A stretch of 64,000 nucleotides of DNA from Photobacterium lutimaris (GTDB taxonomy: Bacteria > Pseudomonadota > Gammaproteobacteria > Enterobacterales > Vibrionaceae): NCBI RefSeq assembly GCF_003025555.1, contig NZ_PYMH01000001.1, positions 1,203,093-1,267,092 of the forward strand, read 5' to 3'. Made by a program: the position numbers and the translations under genes. This document shows positions 28,994 to 38,227 of this stretch, piece by piece; positions within the stretch are counted from its first letter, which is position 1, and each line of letters opens with the position of its first letter. The notes under the pieces are model-generated. The model did no database searches. It saw nothing but the letters and a program-made list of their open reading frames with translations, and was not told the origin of the DNA.

Positions 28994-30336
28994 TGGCGGA
29001 TCAACAACAACTTCAACGCGCTATTGATCACGTTCTTGAGCGTGCCAAAGCAGCAGGTGCCGAAGCCGATGTAATTGCAAGCGGCAGCAACAACTTCTCA
29101 TTGAAAGCCAATGCGGGAGAGTTGGACGAATACAAAGTGACATCAGGTCAGGTGATTGGCGTTCGTGTCATCAAAGATCAGCACATTGCTACCAGCTATT
29201 CTGAGTCATTGGAGCCTGCTAGCCTAGATATGATGGTTGAGCACGCTCTCGCCAATGCCGCCTTCACCAAGCAAGATCCTCATCAAGTGATCGCGTGTGC
29301 TAACAGCCAGCTTGTAACGGAATACCCAGAGATTAATCAAACAGACACAGCCACGGTTGATGACAAGATTTCTCTTGCATTGGCTCTGGAAAAAGGTGTC
29401 GTTGAGAAACCGAACGCAACCTCAGCACCATACAACGGTTTCGGGGAATCAGATAGCCAAGTCATTCTTGCCAATACACTCGGTACACGTTGCTACCATC
29501 AAGAGCGCTCTACCTACTGTTATGCTTACACCTTGTATGAAAAGGATGGTAAGCAGTCGATGCATGGTGGTATGTCGACTGGTCGTCGTTTCGACGAACT
29601 CGATCCAGAGTACTGTATCAACCACGGCTATGACATGGCCAAAGCCCTACTCGATGGCGAGCCGCTCAATACTGGCAACTACAGTGTGGTGTTCGACCTC
29701 AGCTGCCTAAGCAGCCTGTTTGGCGCGTTTGGCATGTGCTTCTCGGGCCAGTCTGCAATGAAGGGGATTAACCCATGGCGTGACTCATTAAATGCCAACG
29801 TGGCGAGCTCGCTGCTAACGGTGTCAGATACGGCATATATCGAAGGCGGCTCGGCCATTAAAGCCTTCGACAGCGAAGGGTTTGCGACATGCGATACTAT
29901 TTTGATTGGCGAAGGACAGTTACAGAGCCTGCTGCATAATAGCCATACCGCCAGCTTCTTCGGTATTGAGAATACCGCCAACGGCTCTCGCTCAGCCAAA
30001 GGCGGGTTGGGCGTGTCTGCCCGTCATACCGTTATTGCTACAGGCCAAAGCAGCGAAGCTGAACTGACAGGCGGTGAGTATCTTGAATTGATTGAACTTC
30101 AGGGTGTCCACTCCGGTGCCGATGCGGTAAGCGGTGACTTCTCGTTTGGCGCAAGCGGCTTCCTATGCAGAGATGGCAAGCGTGTTCAACCAGTTCGAGG
30201 TATCACCGTAGCAGGTAATTTCTATCAGATGATCAAAGAAATTGATGCGGTAGGCGATACGCTGACTCACGACCATGGTAAAAGCTTCTTCGCCCCTCTT
30301 ATCAGATTTAGCAAACTCAGCATTGCGGGTAAATAA
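28993..30336 (+). CDS. PmbA/TldE-family protein
   Basis: 447 residues of the non-catalytic partner fold: no HExxH, but the conserved C-terminal part SGADAVSGDFSFGASGFLCRDGK and PVRGITVAGN is present. It should form a heterodimer with the upstream TldD. Its ATG at 28993 overlaps the tldD stop by one base, indicating translational coupling and equal output. Confidence 0.9.
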   Translation: MADQQQLQRAIDHVLERAKAAGAEADVIASGSNNFSLKANAGELDEYKVTSGQVIGVRVIKDQHIATSYSESLEPASLDMMVEHALANAAFTKQDPHQVIACANSQLVTEYPEINQTDTATVDDKISLALALEKGVVEKPNATSAPYNGFGESDSQVILANTLGTRCYHQERSTYCYAYTLYEKDGKQSMHGGMSTGRRFDELDPEYCINHGYDMAKALLDGEPLNTGNYSVVFDLSCLSSLFGAFGMCFSGQSAMKGINPWRDSLNANVASSLLTVSDTAYIEGGSAIKAFDSEGFATCDTILIGEGQLQSLLHNSHTASFFGIENTANGSRSAKGGLGVSARHTVIATGQSSEAELTGGEYLELIELQGVHSGADAVSGDFSFGASGFLCRDGKRVQPVRGITVAGNFYQMIKEIDAVGDTLTHDHGKSFFAPLIRFSKLSIAGK

Positions 30337-30760
30337 CGCGAAAATAGGCTAGCGATCACCAGCAGGTTAATTACCTGCTGGTGCACATAATGATAAGTCT
30401 ATTATTAAATCCACTCGATAATCGTCATTTAATAGTGACATCGTCACTTCTTAGTTTACATATTCAATAAATCAAAATAGCACACAGCTCGCAAACGTGA
30501 TCCCCGTCACGCTTAACTGCTTCTTTACTTTATCCTGACTTTACCTGCTAAAAAACAATCATTTGCTGAAGTTCCCATAACAATTGCTCGCATAATTTCT
30601 GGTTCAATACCCACATACTGATAAACATAATGAAAGCTGTAAAGGTATAAATACACTGTGCAAATTTTTGCTTATTCTCTTGTTAAATAGAATTGATTTG
30701 TGTAATGCTTATTCAGTGTTTGTAGCAGTAGTTAATATCAACCAATTGTGGAGAATAATG
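30337..30760. other. Intergenic region upstream of lpp
   Basis: An 11-bp perfect inverted repeat CACCAGCAGGT (30357-30367) / ACCTGCTGGTG (30373-30383) follows the pmbA stop; it has no T-run, so it may be a weak terminator or a protein site. The remainder is AT-rich. A possible lpp promoter is TTGTTA-N17-TAATGC near 30680-30708, with GGAG at 30750-30753 for the start. Confidence 0.5.
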
Positions 30761-31024
30761 ATGAAACGTTCTATGACTCTAGTCGCTGGCCTAATTCTAA
30801 GTGCAACTCTTATGGGCTGTTCAAGCAGCGAAGAAGCCGAGCAACTAAGCCAACTGACAAATAAAGTTGATGCTCTATCTGATCAAGTTGCATCACTACA
30901 AGGTCAACAAGATCAAATGGCCGGTGCGGTAAATGACACTCGTGCTGCATCTGACGCCGCTTACCAAGAAGCAATGCGTGCTAACCAGCGTATTGATAAC
31001 ATTGCTAGCTCTTACCAGAAGTAA
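30761..31024 (+). CDS. lpp: Major murein lipoprotein (Braun's lipoprotein)
   Basis: 87 residues from ATG 30761, seven bases after GGAG. Lipobox LMGC with acylated Cys20, then a heptad-repeat helix, ending ANQRIDNIASSYQK. The C-terminal Lys is the residue joined to peptidoglycan by LD-transpeptidases. It trimerises as a coiled coil and tethers outer membrane to cell wall. The ATG at 30758 is an alternative start. Confidence 0.92.
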   Translation: MKRSMTLVAGLILSATLMGCSSSEEAEQLSQLTNKVDALSDQVASLQGQQDQMAGAVNDTRAASDAAYQEAMRANQRIDNIASSYQK

Positions 31025-31031
31025 TGTAAAC

Positions 31032-31057
31032 AAGTGGCGCGACACGTTGCGCCACTT
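31032..31057 (+). terminator. lpp terminator
   Basis: AAGTGGCGC / GCGCCACTT with an 8-base loop, followed by TGATATT. Confidence 0.7.
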
Positions 31058-31088
31058 TGATATTGCATTTCACGTAACGTGTATCGAC

Positions 31089-31337
31089 TCAGACAATTGC
31101 ATTATCAGGATCGACCAAACCATAGGTATTGATACTCGCCTTACCTAATTCTGGTTCAAGGTAATCCCTGACGACATCAATCGAATCAGCCTCCCACATG
31201 CACTGACACAATGTATGCCTCTCAACCACCATCGTGGTATGAAGCCGCATACCTGTCGGCGGATGAGTTAGCATCCCGCTTGCTTTCTGCCAAAACAGTT
31301 CAGGATCCGTGATCTCATGTTGGATAACGATAAACAT
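31089..31337 (-). CDS. Small hypothetical protein
   Basis: 82 residues with AAGGAG seven bases before ATG 31337. It is soluble: MFIVIQHEITDPELFWQKA...YGLVDPDNAIV, with two close cysteines (CQC). The pattern suggests a small alpha/beta, perhaps dimeric ferredoxin-like, domain but I cannot name a family with confidence. Confidence 0.75.
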   Translation of the reverse strand: MFIVIQHEITDPELFWQKASGMLTHPPTGMRLHTTMVVERHTLCQCMWEADSIDVVRDYLEPELGKASINTYGLVDPDNAIV

Positions 31338-31424
31338 CCCTACTCCTTAATACCGTTTCAACAGTCACCATAGCTAAATTATAGGTAAGACTTTGCCACT
31401 ACCATGTATCAACTATAAGGAGAA

Positions 31425-31874
31425 TCAATCGGTTGCTACGGCGTCAAGATCCGGCTGCATCGATATCATTTTTTCTATCAAGGTAGGGCTCAAGTTTGCG
31501 CGTTTTTGTTGTGCGAAATTAAACATCACAACTTTCGCTGACCCCGATGTTGTCACCGCCCCTTGCTGTTTACTGACGATTTTGTATTCCATCACGAAGC
31601 TATCTTTGGTCAATTCAGCCACTCGACTTCCCACCAGCAAGGTATCCGGGTAAGTCACGGGGCGTCTGTATCGACTTGAGGTTTCACTCAGTACGGGGCC
31701 GGTTTGGGTTGCTTGCATTTCTTCCATCAAACCGATATCGGCAAAGTATTCCAGTCTTGCCGTCTCGAAATAACGGAAGTACACCACGTTATTGACATGG
31801 TTTAGCGCATCCATTTCACCCCACGCCACTGGAATCTCAGTAACAACAGGGTAACCCTCAAGTAAATTAGACAT
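31425..31874 (-). CDS. Acyl-CoA thioesterase, 4HBT hotdog family (YbgC-like)
   Basis: 149 residues from ATG 31874 with AAGGA eight bases upstream. The family signature GEMDALNHVNNVVYFRYFETAR includes the catalytic Asp and HVNN. It hydrolyses an acyl-CoA thioester in the cytoplasm; chain preference is unknown. It lies downstream of no obvious partner; 87 bases separate it from the gene at 31089. Confidence 0.87.
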   Translation of the reverse strand: MSNLLEGYPVVTEIPVAWGEMDALNHVNNVVYFRYFETARLEYFADIGLMEEMQATQTGPVLSETSSRYRRPVTYPDTLLVGSRVAELTKDSFVMEYKIVSKQQGAVTTSGSAKVVMFNFAQQKRANLSPTLIEKMISMQPDLDAVATD

Positions 31875-32241
31875 ATGCTGATCCTTGCAAGAAAAAAGTA
31901 TGAAACTCTCTAGGTAAAAACCTCTGACATTAAACACAGAATTTAAACGTGCGTTCGATTCTTAACCTATACCCAAGATAACAACTTTGCAACATCAGCG
32001 TATTGTTCTTGTCGGTAAGGCAGCTTTTCCACACAGCGCAGATGGATAATGAGTATCTTTTCTACAGTTATGAAAGCAGCGTGTAAATTTTCAGCGTAAG
32101 AACGCCAAAGGCCTTAATTTATAAGGGCTCGCGGCTGGATTTACGGTATCCTAAGCCATCTTTTTTCGACCTGACGAAGAAGTGTTCAATTTTTCGGCAG
32201 GTTACAATCGGCTTATTAGCCAGTAACAATTATCAACCATT
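31875..32241. other. Divergent intergenic region
   Basis: 367 bases without a gene. It contains a single CTATACCCAAG motif near 31967, a short sequence also present in hairpins elsewhere in the window. Otherwise nothing recognised. Confidence 0.4.
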
Positions 32242-33306
32242 ATGCTTTTCGATAACAATATTCCAGTCCGTTACCCCAAAGGGGTCTTTGCGATGGGGAC
32301 GGTATACAGCTTTACCGGTGCATCCATCCTTGCATCCATCATTTTTTCATTGCTACTCTTCCTTTCTATCGATGAAGATCCGGTCATGCAGATATTATTC
32401 GCCGGTCTTGCTGTCATTTTTGAATTAGGAAAGTTTTTTGCCTGGTATGAATTTGGCGAGCGTCGAGCACGACGAAACTATGCTGGCGCCATTTCTGCCT
32501 TTGCTTTTTATGCAGTACTTGCTGCTATTTCAATCGGCGGCTCTGTTGGCGGTATCAATAGCGCAACCAATCAAGCCCAGAGTCATGTCAATGCTCAGCA
32601 GAGTACGGTCAACAACTATAATATGCAGATTTCTGCGATTGAAAGACAGATCGAGCTCAATAATACTGCAGCAGAAAAGTATATCGAGATGGAACGTATC
32701 GCAACCGGTGTTGCCCGTATCCAACGTGAGAATGATGATCTGCGCGAACAACAGTTAAAGCTTGCAGCAGCGCGTGACAGCTTACCGGTCGTCAACCAAG
32801 GCTCAGTGATTGGCCTTATTGATAGCCTGGCTAAATCATTACAGGTCGACACTGACACTGCTCAGCTAAGCTTGGTAATTTTCTTATCAGTGTTACTAGA
32901 CTTCTTTGCGGCCTTTTTCGTTGGCCTGATTGGTGAGGAACTTCGCTTTAGAAACCAATTCCGACGTGTCGGCCCTATCACCATTGACACTTTCGCCGAT
33001 AATGAAATCAAAGAGCCAGAATTACTGACAAACCAGCAACGAGAGCAAACTGCAGGCGATAGCGAACAACCTGAGCAAGCGCCGGAAACGCCTGCTGAGC
33101 CAGAAGCGCCTAAATCACTTTATGAACAAGCGATCGATGCATTGAGTACTAATCAGGTCAACTGCACTAAGCGCGCTGTCACCAAGTATCTGAAGACCAG
33201 CAGCGATGAAGTTGATGAGATCTTCAGCCAGTTCATGACCGAAGGGATCGTGAGCAAGAAACCGAACAACCATTATCAATGGCACGGTGTTCCGCAAAAC
33301 GGATAA
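32242..33306 (+). CDS. Membrane protein with coiled coil and C-terminal winged-helix-like domain
   Basis: 354 residues. Three or so membrane segments (about 18-40, 48-66, 78-100) precede a coiled coil (about 110-185), then one more membrane segment (about 208-232), an acidic Pro/Glu linker (EQPEQAPETPAEPEAPK) and a C-terminal domain of about 60 residues (SLYEQAIDALS...GIVSKKPNNHYQW). That last domain has the helix spacing of a winged helix and recalls the gamma domain of FtsK. No named family is recognised. No clear ribosome binding site precedes ATG 32242; ATG 32293 with AAAGGGG upstream is an alternative. Confidence 0.75.
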   Translation: MLFDNNIPVRYPKGVFAMGTVYSFTGASILASIIFSLLLFLSIDEDPVMQILFAGLAVIFELGKFFAWYEFGERRARRNYAGAISAFAFYAVLAAISIGGSVGGINSATNQAQSHVNAQQSTVNNYNMQISAIERQIELNNTAAEKYIEMERIATGVARIQRENDDLREQQLKLAAARDSLPVVNQGSVIGLIDSLAKSLQVDTDTAQLSLVIFLSVLLDFFAAFFVGLIGEELRFRNQFRRVGPITIDTFADNEIKEPELLTNQQREQTAGDSEQPEQAPETPAEPEAPKSLYEQAIDALSTNQVNCTKRAVTKYLKTSSDEVDEIFSQFMTEGIVSKKPNNHYQWHGVPQNG

Positions 33307-33324
33307 GCTAATCGGTTAAAGACC

Positions 33325-33365
33325 AAAAAGCCCGACTTTATTTTCATCATAAAGTCGGGCTTTTT
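33325..33365. terminator. Bidirectional terminator
   Basis: AAAAAGCCCGACTTTA / TAAAGTCGGGCTTTTT, a 16-bp stem with a 9-base loop between two convergent genes. Confidence 0.9.
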
Positions 33366-33389
33366 TATATCAAAGCGAACGCGGTATCT

Positions 33390-35648
33390 CTACAGACCTT
33401 TTCGGTATTGAGCCATCGTTGTTGGTGAAACCTCTTCATACAGCGCGGTGGTTTCAACATCACCGTTCAACTGTGAACGGAAAGCGTTGACCAACGCCGG
33501 CTTATCCAGTGCCGTCTGGGTTAGTGTCTTGATATCTCGAAGATCAACCATATACCCATCGAACAGATGTGCATTATCCTTGATAGCATCCAAGTTAAGG
33601 TAGTTTTCTGGACTGTACAGAGAGTTATGGTCACCACGCTGTTTATCAACCACGAACGATGACTCTTTCATGCTCAAAATCGACGCTGATTTATCACACT
33701 TTCTCAAACACTTGTCATCAAAACGCTTTTTCTTGCAGCCTACCGTCTGATGGAATAAACACTGGCGGCTCGTTAGCAACATAATCGGGTGGTAAATACT
33801 GTAAAACAGCTCGAAGCCATCTGGCTTAACGATTTGTTTCATTTGCTGCTGCTTGATCTCGTTGGAAATAAACGAACCCGCGCAGTTAAACTCTTCTTTC
33901 AGACACTTCAAGCTGTACGAGTTGGTCACATTCATCTGCGGACCCGCAATCCACTTGATCCCAAGTTGTGACGCCGCAAAACCGACACCATTATTGTTGG
34001 TTACGATTCGAACAGGCTTGATGCTTTTCATAAATTCAACCGCAGCCTGATAATTGTCACCAATCAAAATAGCAGGGAACCATGGGATAAGCGCCGAGTT
34101 TGAGTTAAACAGCGATACCATTTTCGCTAGGTTACTGTGCATCGCTTCAGGCAATTGATAGTACACATTCACTTGGTCATCTTGTGCCAGTGCAATATCG
34201 GCTTGTGACGAAATCAATACGTTTAAGCTCGGGGTTGCTTTGCTGTCGCGCTGTTGTACAGCCAGCTTAGGAAGCTCAACAGGACTCACAGTTGGTCTAG
34301 AACCATTTAAGATAAAGGCAACCTGCTCTTTTATCGCCGTTTGCTCTTTATAGGGGATAAACAACCCATCATCGAGTTTTGTGAGCTCAACGCTAGCCAC
34401 ATAATGATCAGCATTCGCAAAGCTATTGGCCCACTTGGTGACGGTTGCTTCATCTAAGCTGTGCTTGCCCGCTTTTATCAATGGTGAAGACGATGTGATA
34501 GTGCAAGTTTCATTAGGTGTGCTGATAGTGACTGAAAGCAGCTCACCTTCAGAACCTGCAACAGAAACGCTCAGTGAGTTGATGCTAATATCAAGATCTT
34601 TGGTTTGGGCATCAACCGTATTGATGATCTCTGTTTTATCATCATAAAGCTTCCTCTTGACCTGCTTTACCTGCTCTGTGCTGGTACAGCTGTAGATCTT
34701 TGAGAAGTGATTGGCCGAATGATCGCGTGGATTATCAATAAACATACTTTTATTGATATCACCCTGCAGGTATGCATTGGAAAAATCACGGTTAAATACC
34801 GTGTATAACCCTGTGGTATCCGTCAGTACCTCGCCGGACTGGCAATAATTGTCTATTTGTTTGCGCCAACTATCAACCACCGTATGTACATAATGAGACT
34901 TTTTAATTCGCCCTTCCACTTTTAGCGAATAAACGCCAGCATCAGCCAAAGCCGCCATATCCAAATAGGCCGAGTTGTCTTTCATGTTCAGTGGGTAATC
35001 TTTACCGGCATCAGTCGTTTGGTACTGATCACGGCAAGGTTGGCTACAACGGCCGCGATTACCCGAATTACCGTTACGCACCGAGCTGATATAACACAAA
35101 CCTGAAAAACCAATACAGTAAGAGCCATGGACAAACACTTCCATCAACACGTTATGTTGGCGGCCAAACTGGGCAAGGTGTTTAATCTCATGGATATTCA
35201 GCTCACGAGAAAGATTCACACGGCTTGCAGTAAGTTGGTGCAGGAACTGAATTTGCCCTTCATTGTGGGTGTTCGTTTGCGTTGAGGCGTGGACATCAAG
35301 GGTGGGGAAATGTTCTTTTAGGATATAGAACAAGCCCAGATCTTGAACAATAACACCATCAACCTTGGTATTTACCAACTTGTTGAGCAAGCGAATAAGC
35401 GCGGGGATCTCGCTTTCCAAAATAATGATATTCAGTGTAAGAAAAATCTTGCAGTCATATTGATGGGCAAGTTTGATGATGCCGTTGAGGTTCTCAAAAG
35501 TCAGATTCGTTGCACGGTTTCGGGCATTGAAGTTATCAAGCCCACAGTAAATTGCATCTGCACCGGCGACAATCGCGGCTTTGATCGATTCAATATCACC
35601 ACCTGGTGCCAACAACTCAAATTGGTTTTTATTCACAACAGTACCCAC
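33390..35648 (-). CDS. U32 family protein (RlhA/YdcP-like)
   Basis: 752 residues. An N-terminal TIM-barrel-like part begins ELLAPGGDIESIKAAI. The U32 signature with four cysteines, VHGSYCIGFSGLCYISS then GRCSQPCR, is typical of the RNA-hydroxylating members RlhA and TrhP, which carry an iron-sulfur cluster and use prephenate. Spacing is closer to RlhA (23S rRNA C2501 hydroxylation), but the protein is about 100 residues longer than I recall for E. coli and has a second Cys cluster near the C-terminus (CKKKRFDDKCLRKC). GTG 35648 is the furthest start; GTG 35636 is also possible. Confidence 0.8.
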   Translation of the reverse strand: MGTVVNKNQFELLAPGGDIESIKAAIVAGADAIYCGLDNFNARNRATNLTFENLNGIIKLAHQYDCKIFLTLNIIILESEIPALIRLLNKLVNTKVDGVIVQDLGLFYILKEHFPTLDVHASTQTNTHNEGQIQFLHQLTASRVNLSRELNIHEIKHLAQFGRQHNVLMEVFVHGSYCIGFSGLCYISSVRNGNSGNRGRCSQPCRDQYQTTDAGKDYPLNMKDNSAYLDMAALADAGVYSLKVEGRIKKSHYVHTVVDSWRKQIDNYCQSGEVLTDTTGLYTVFNRDFSNAYLQGDINKSMFIDNPRDHSANHFSKIYSCTSTEQVKQVKRKLYDDKTEIINTVDAQTKDLDISINSLSVSVAGSEGELLSVTISTPNETCTITSSSPLIKAGKHSLDEATVTKWANSFANADHYVASVELTKLDDGLFIPYKEQTAIKEQVAFILNGSRPTVSPVELPKLAVQQRDSKATPSLNVLISSQADIALAQDDQVNVYYQLPEAMHSNLAKMVSLFNSNSALIPWFPAILIGDNYQAAVEFMKSIKPVRIVTNNNGVGFAASQLGIKWIAGPQMNVTNSYSLKCLKEEFNCAGSFISNEIKQQQMKQIVKPDGFELFYSIYHPIMLLTSRQCLFHQTVGCKKKRFDDKCLRKCDKSASILSMKESSFVVDKQRGDHNSLYSPENYLNLDAIKDNAHLFDGYMVDLRDIKTLTQTALDKPALVNAFRSQLNGDVETTALYEEVSPTTMAQYRKGL

Positions 35649-35733
35649 TTACCAACGACGTCTTTAAAGGGGGCGTATTCTACGTGGTACGGCGCTAAAA
35701 TTCCATTAATAGCATTGAGGTTATTAATCGACG

Positions 35734-36642
35734 TTAACTGTCACTGTCATGCTCAAAACACTGTTGCTTCAGCCATCGGCCCAGTGTTTTGATTTCAAAT
35801 TGCTTGGCACGTGATTGCTTATACACAAAATAGAGGTTGTCACCCGTTGGCAACTCATGCATAGGAATACGTACTAAGTTTTGCTGATGGTCATGCTCAT
35901 TGAGGAAATAGTCATTCAAGAAGGCAATTCCCTGATGATACTTCACGGCCTCTGCGGCAAGAACCATATGGCTAAAGTGGCTGACCTTTACGTCATCAGG
36001 CAGAGTAAACCCGCCTCGCTGACACCAAGCTTGCCAGTCTTTGGCCAGATTACCGCCTTTAAAAATCGAATGTACCGACAATAAAGGATGCTCCCAGAGT
36101 GCCTCAGGCAAGGGCTTGTCTTGGATTTGTAGCCAAAGTTTTTGGCTACAGAATGGGTACAACAGCTCCTTGTACAAAAAGTCACTGACATAGTTTTTCT
36201 TAGGTGGATGGGCGGTAATGAAACAATCTGCCACCTGATCACTGAATTCTGGCTCATCGGCAAACATAGCAAGAGATAAATCAATTTCAGGATGTTGCTG
36301 CCGTAAGCTCTCCAGCCTTGGTACCAGCCATTTCACTGCTAATGAGCTGTACATAGCAAGACGAATTTTCCCACTTTCCCCCTCTCGGATTTGCTGGCTG
36401 GCCTGTGCAATATTCTGCAGTGAATGGGAGATCTCTTCGTAATATTTTTCACCCATTGGCGTTAAAGACAAGCGCCTCCCCTGCCGAACAAACAAAGTTT
36501 CACCCAGGTACTCCTCTAACAATCGTACCTGATGACTAATGGCGCTCTGTGTTACGTTCAAAGCCGTTGCAGCATGCGAGAAGCTATTTAAGCGCGCGAC
36601 AGATTCGAAACATTGAACCGCCCGCAATGGTGGCAACTTCAT
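35734..36642 (-). CDS. LysR-family transcriptional regulator (GcvA-like)
   Basis: 302 residues. The N-terminal HTH (about 1-60) reads LPPLRAVQCFESVARLNSF...NVTQSAISHQVRLLEE, close in type to GcvA/AmpR members, followed by a LysR substrate-binding domain. It is divergent from the DMT exporter gene 140 bases away and is its likely regulator. Confidence 0.9.
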   Translation of the reverse strand: MKLPPLRAVQCFESVARLNSFSHAATALNVTQSAISHQVRLLEEYLGETLFVRQGRRLSLTPMGEKYYEEISHSLQNIAQASQQIREGESGKIRLAMYSSLAVKWLVPRLESLRQQHPEIDLSLAMFADEPEFSDQVADCFITAHPPKKNYVSDFLYKELLYPFCSQKLWLQIQDKPLPEALWEHPLLSVHSIFKGGNLAKDWQAWCQRGGFTLPDDVKVSHFSHMVLAAEAVKYHQGIAFLNDYFLNEHDHQQNLVRIPMHELPTGDNLYFVYKQSRAKQFEIKTLGRWLKQQCFEHDSDS

Positions 36643-36782
36643 TATTAGGTGAGCTCATACTAAGTGAATTTTTATCATTATATATGAAGCGTATTTATAG
36701 ATTAAGCTTACCCAGTCACAACTCGTGACTTTCTTTTTGCGCTAACACTGAACACACTTCAGTCAATGACAGGAGCTTGGTC

Positions 36783-37640
36783 ATGCCTTCAATGTCTGTA
36801 GGAATGGCAATGGGTTTACTCATTGTCGGGAACCTTATTGCCGTTTTTTCTGATGCCTTAATTAAAACGCTTGGCCAGGATATTGCGGTTTTTCAATTTG
36901 TGTTTTTTAGGCAACTAACTGCAGTGCTAATCTTGCTTCCTTTCTGTTACCGGAGTAACAGAAAGGAACTGCTGGATGGGCTGAAATGGCATGCCTTGCG
37001 GGCGCATATTTGGTTGATGGGTGCCATTTTTATGGTTTTCTCTCTTAATGCCATGCCGCTGGCAACCGCTAATGCCATTTTTTACGCCGCTCCGCTATTA
37101 ATGTTGCCTTTAGCATTGTTGTTATACCGCGAAAAACTTTCGCGCTACTCCATTGCCGCTGGTGTACTGGGTTTTGCTGGCGTCATCGTCATCATAAGGC
37201 CAACAGAGTTTGAATGGTCAGCATTAGCGGCTTTGGTAGTGGCGTTGACCATTGCTGGTAATAACTTACTGATTCGCAAACTACCTAAACATCAAAGTGT
37301 TGCCCAGACTCTACTGCTAACCAACCTCACCGGGATCCCGGCTTCACTTGGCCTAGCTTTATGGGAAGGACGGGACTGGGACTGGTCCCCACTGTTAACA
37401 GCGGCTGGCTCTAGCAGCTTTATCCTTGTTTATGCTGGCATTTGTGTGGTGGCCTACCGGGCAGCGGAAAGTAATAAGATTGCCAGTGCGGAATATAGCG
37501 GTTTGCTCGGCGCCGTCGCGGTGGGTTTGGTGTGGTTCGGTGAAACACCCGACATGATTACGTTGGTTGGCACTGCAATGATTATATTGCCGTTGCTTTG
37601 GCTTGCCAAAATTGAAAAACAAAAAACTATCAAAGACTAA
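36783..37640 (+). CDS. EamA/DMT-family transporter
   Basis: 285 residues from ATG 36783 with AGGAG seven bases upstream; a TTG at 36777 is in frame but poorer. Ten predicted membrane segments in two EamA repeats of five. Such proteins export metabolites or amino acids. The divergent LysR gene suggests induction by the exported compound. ygjV follows after ten bases, so the two may be co-transcribed. Confidence 0.88.
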   Translation: MPSMSVGMAMGLLIVGNLIAVFSDALIKTLGQDIAVFQFVFFRQLTAVLILLPFCYRSNRKELLDGLKWHALRAHIWLMGAIFMVFSLNAMPLATANAIFYAAPLLMLPLALLLYREKLSRYSIAAGVLGFAGVIVIIRPTEFEWSALAALVVALTIAGNNLLIRKLPKHQSVAQTLLLTNLTGIPASLGLALWEGRDWDWSPLLTAAGSSSFILVYAGICVVAYRAAESNKIASAEYSGLLGAVAVGLVWFGETPDMITLVGTAMIILPLLWLAKIEKQKTIKD

Positions 37641-37650
37641 GGATCCGAAT

Positions 37651-38166
37651 ATGTCAGCTTTTGTACTCTCTCAAATCATGATCGGTTTTGCTGTTTTCTT
37701 TGATCTGATATCTTTTCAATTTAAAGACAAAACAAAAATCATCAAATGCTTTGTATGCGCAGTTACTTTAATTGGTATCCACTTTGCTCTACTTGAACAA
37801 TGGACAGCCGCAGGCTTAATGGCGCTAGGAGCTATTCGTTACACAACGAGTCTTTATACGAGCTCTAAGAAAATGGCGGGTCTTTTCTCATTTTTCACAC
37901 TCATTATTACTTACATGACGTTTGCTGGCTTGACGAGTCTTGTGAGTTGCGCAGCAGCGCTATTCCAAAACGTGGCAGCATTTTCTAAACATGACAAGCA
38001 GTTAAGACAGTTTATGATTGCTGGTACGAGCTTATGGCTAACTCACAATATCCTTATCGGTTCACCGTCTGCTGTCGTGCTAGAAGCACTTTTTCTCGCG
38101 AGTAATTTAATTGGTTATTATCGCTACTACATCAAAACACCTTCTACAGCAGCGAATCCAATATAA
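37651..38166 (+). CDS. YgjV-type inner-membrane protein
   Basis: 171 residues from ATG 37651, with AAGGA seven bases upstream. About five to six membrane segments; the motif GAIRYTTSLYTSSKK and the C-terminal ASNLIGYYRYY fit the Imp-YgjV family. The function of the family is not known to me. It ends at a strong terminator. Confidence 0.8.
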   Translation: MSAFVLSQIMIGFAVFFDLISFQFKDKTKIIKCFVCAVTLIGIHFALLEQWTAAGLMALGAIRYTTSLYTSSKKMAGLFSFFTLIITYMTFAGLTSLVSCAAALFQNVAAFSKHDKQLRQFMIAGTSLWLTHNILIGSPSAVVLEALFLASNLIGYYRYYIKTPSTAANPI

Positions 38167-38167
38167 A

Positions 38168-38207
38168 AAAGGGCCTATACCCAAGCTACTTGGTATATAG
38201 GCCCTTT
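38168..38207. terminator. Terminator built from a TATACCCAAG-type palindrome
   Basis: AAAGGGCCTATA (38168-38179) pairs with TATAGGCCCTTT (38196-38207); the loop contains CCCAAG and CTTGG. A and T runs on both sides suit both directions. Confidence 0.8.
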
Positions 38208-38227
38208 CGTATTGCAATGATTCAGTG

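Noticed and set aside
35343..35792. 149-codon frame opposite the U32 and LysR genes
   Set aside because: Antisense shadow; it crosses the boundary of two well-supported genes.
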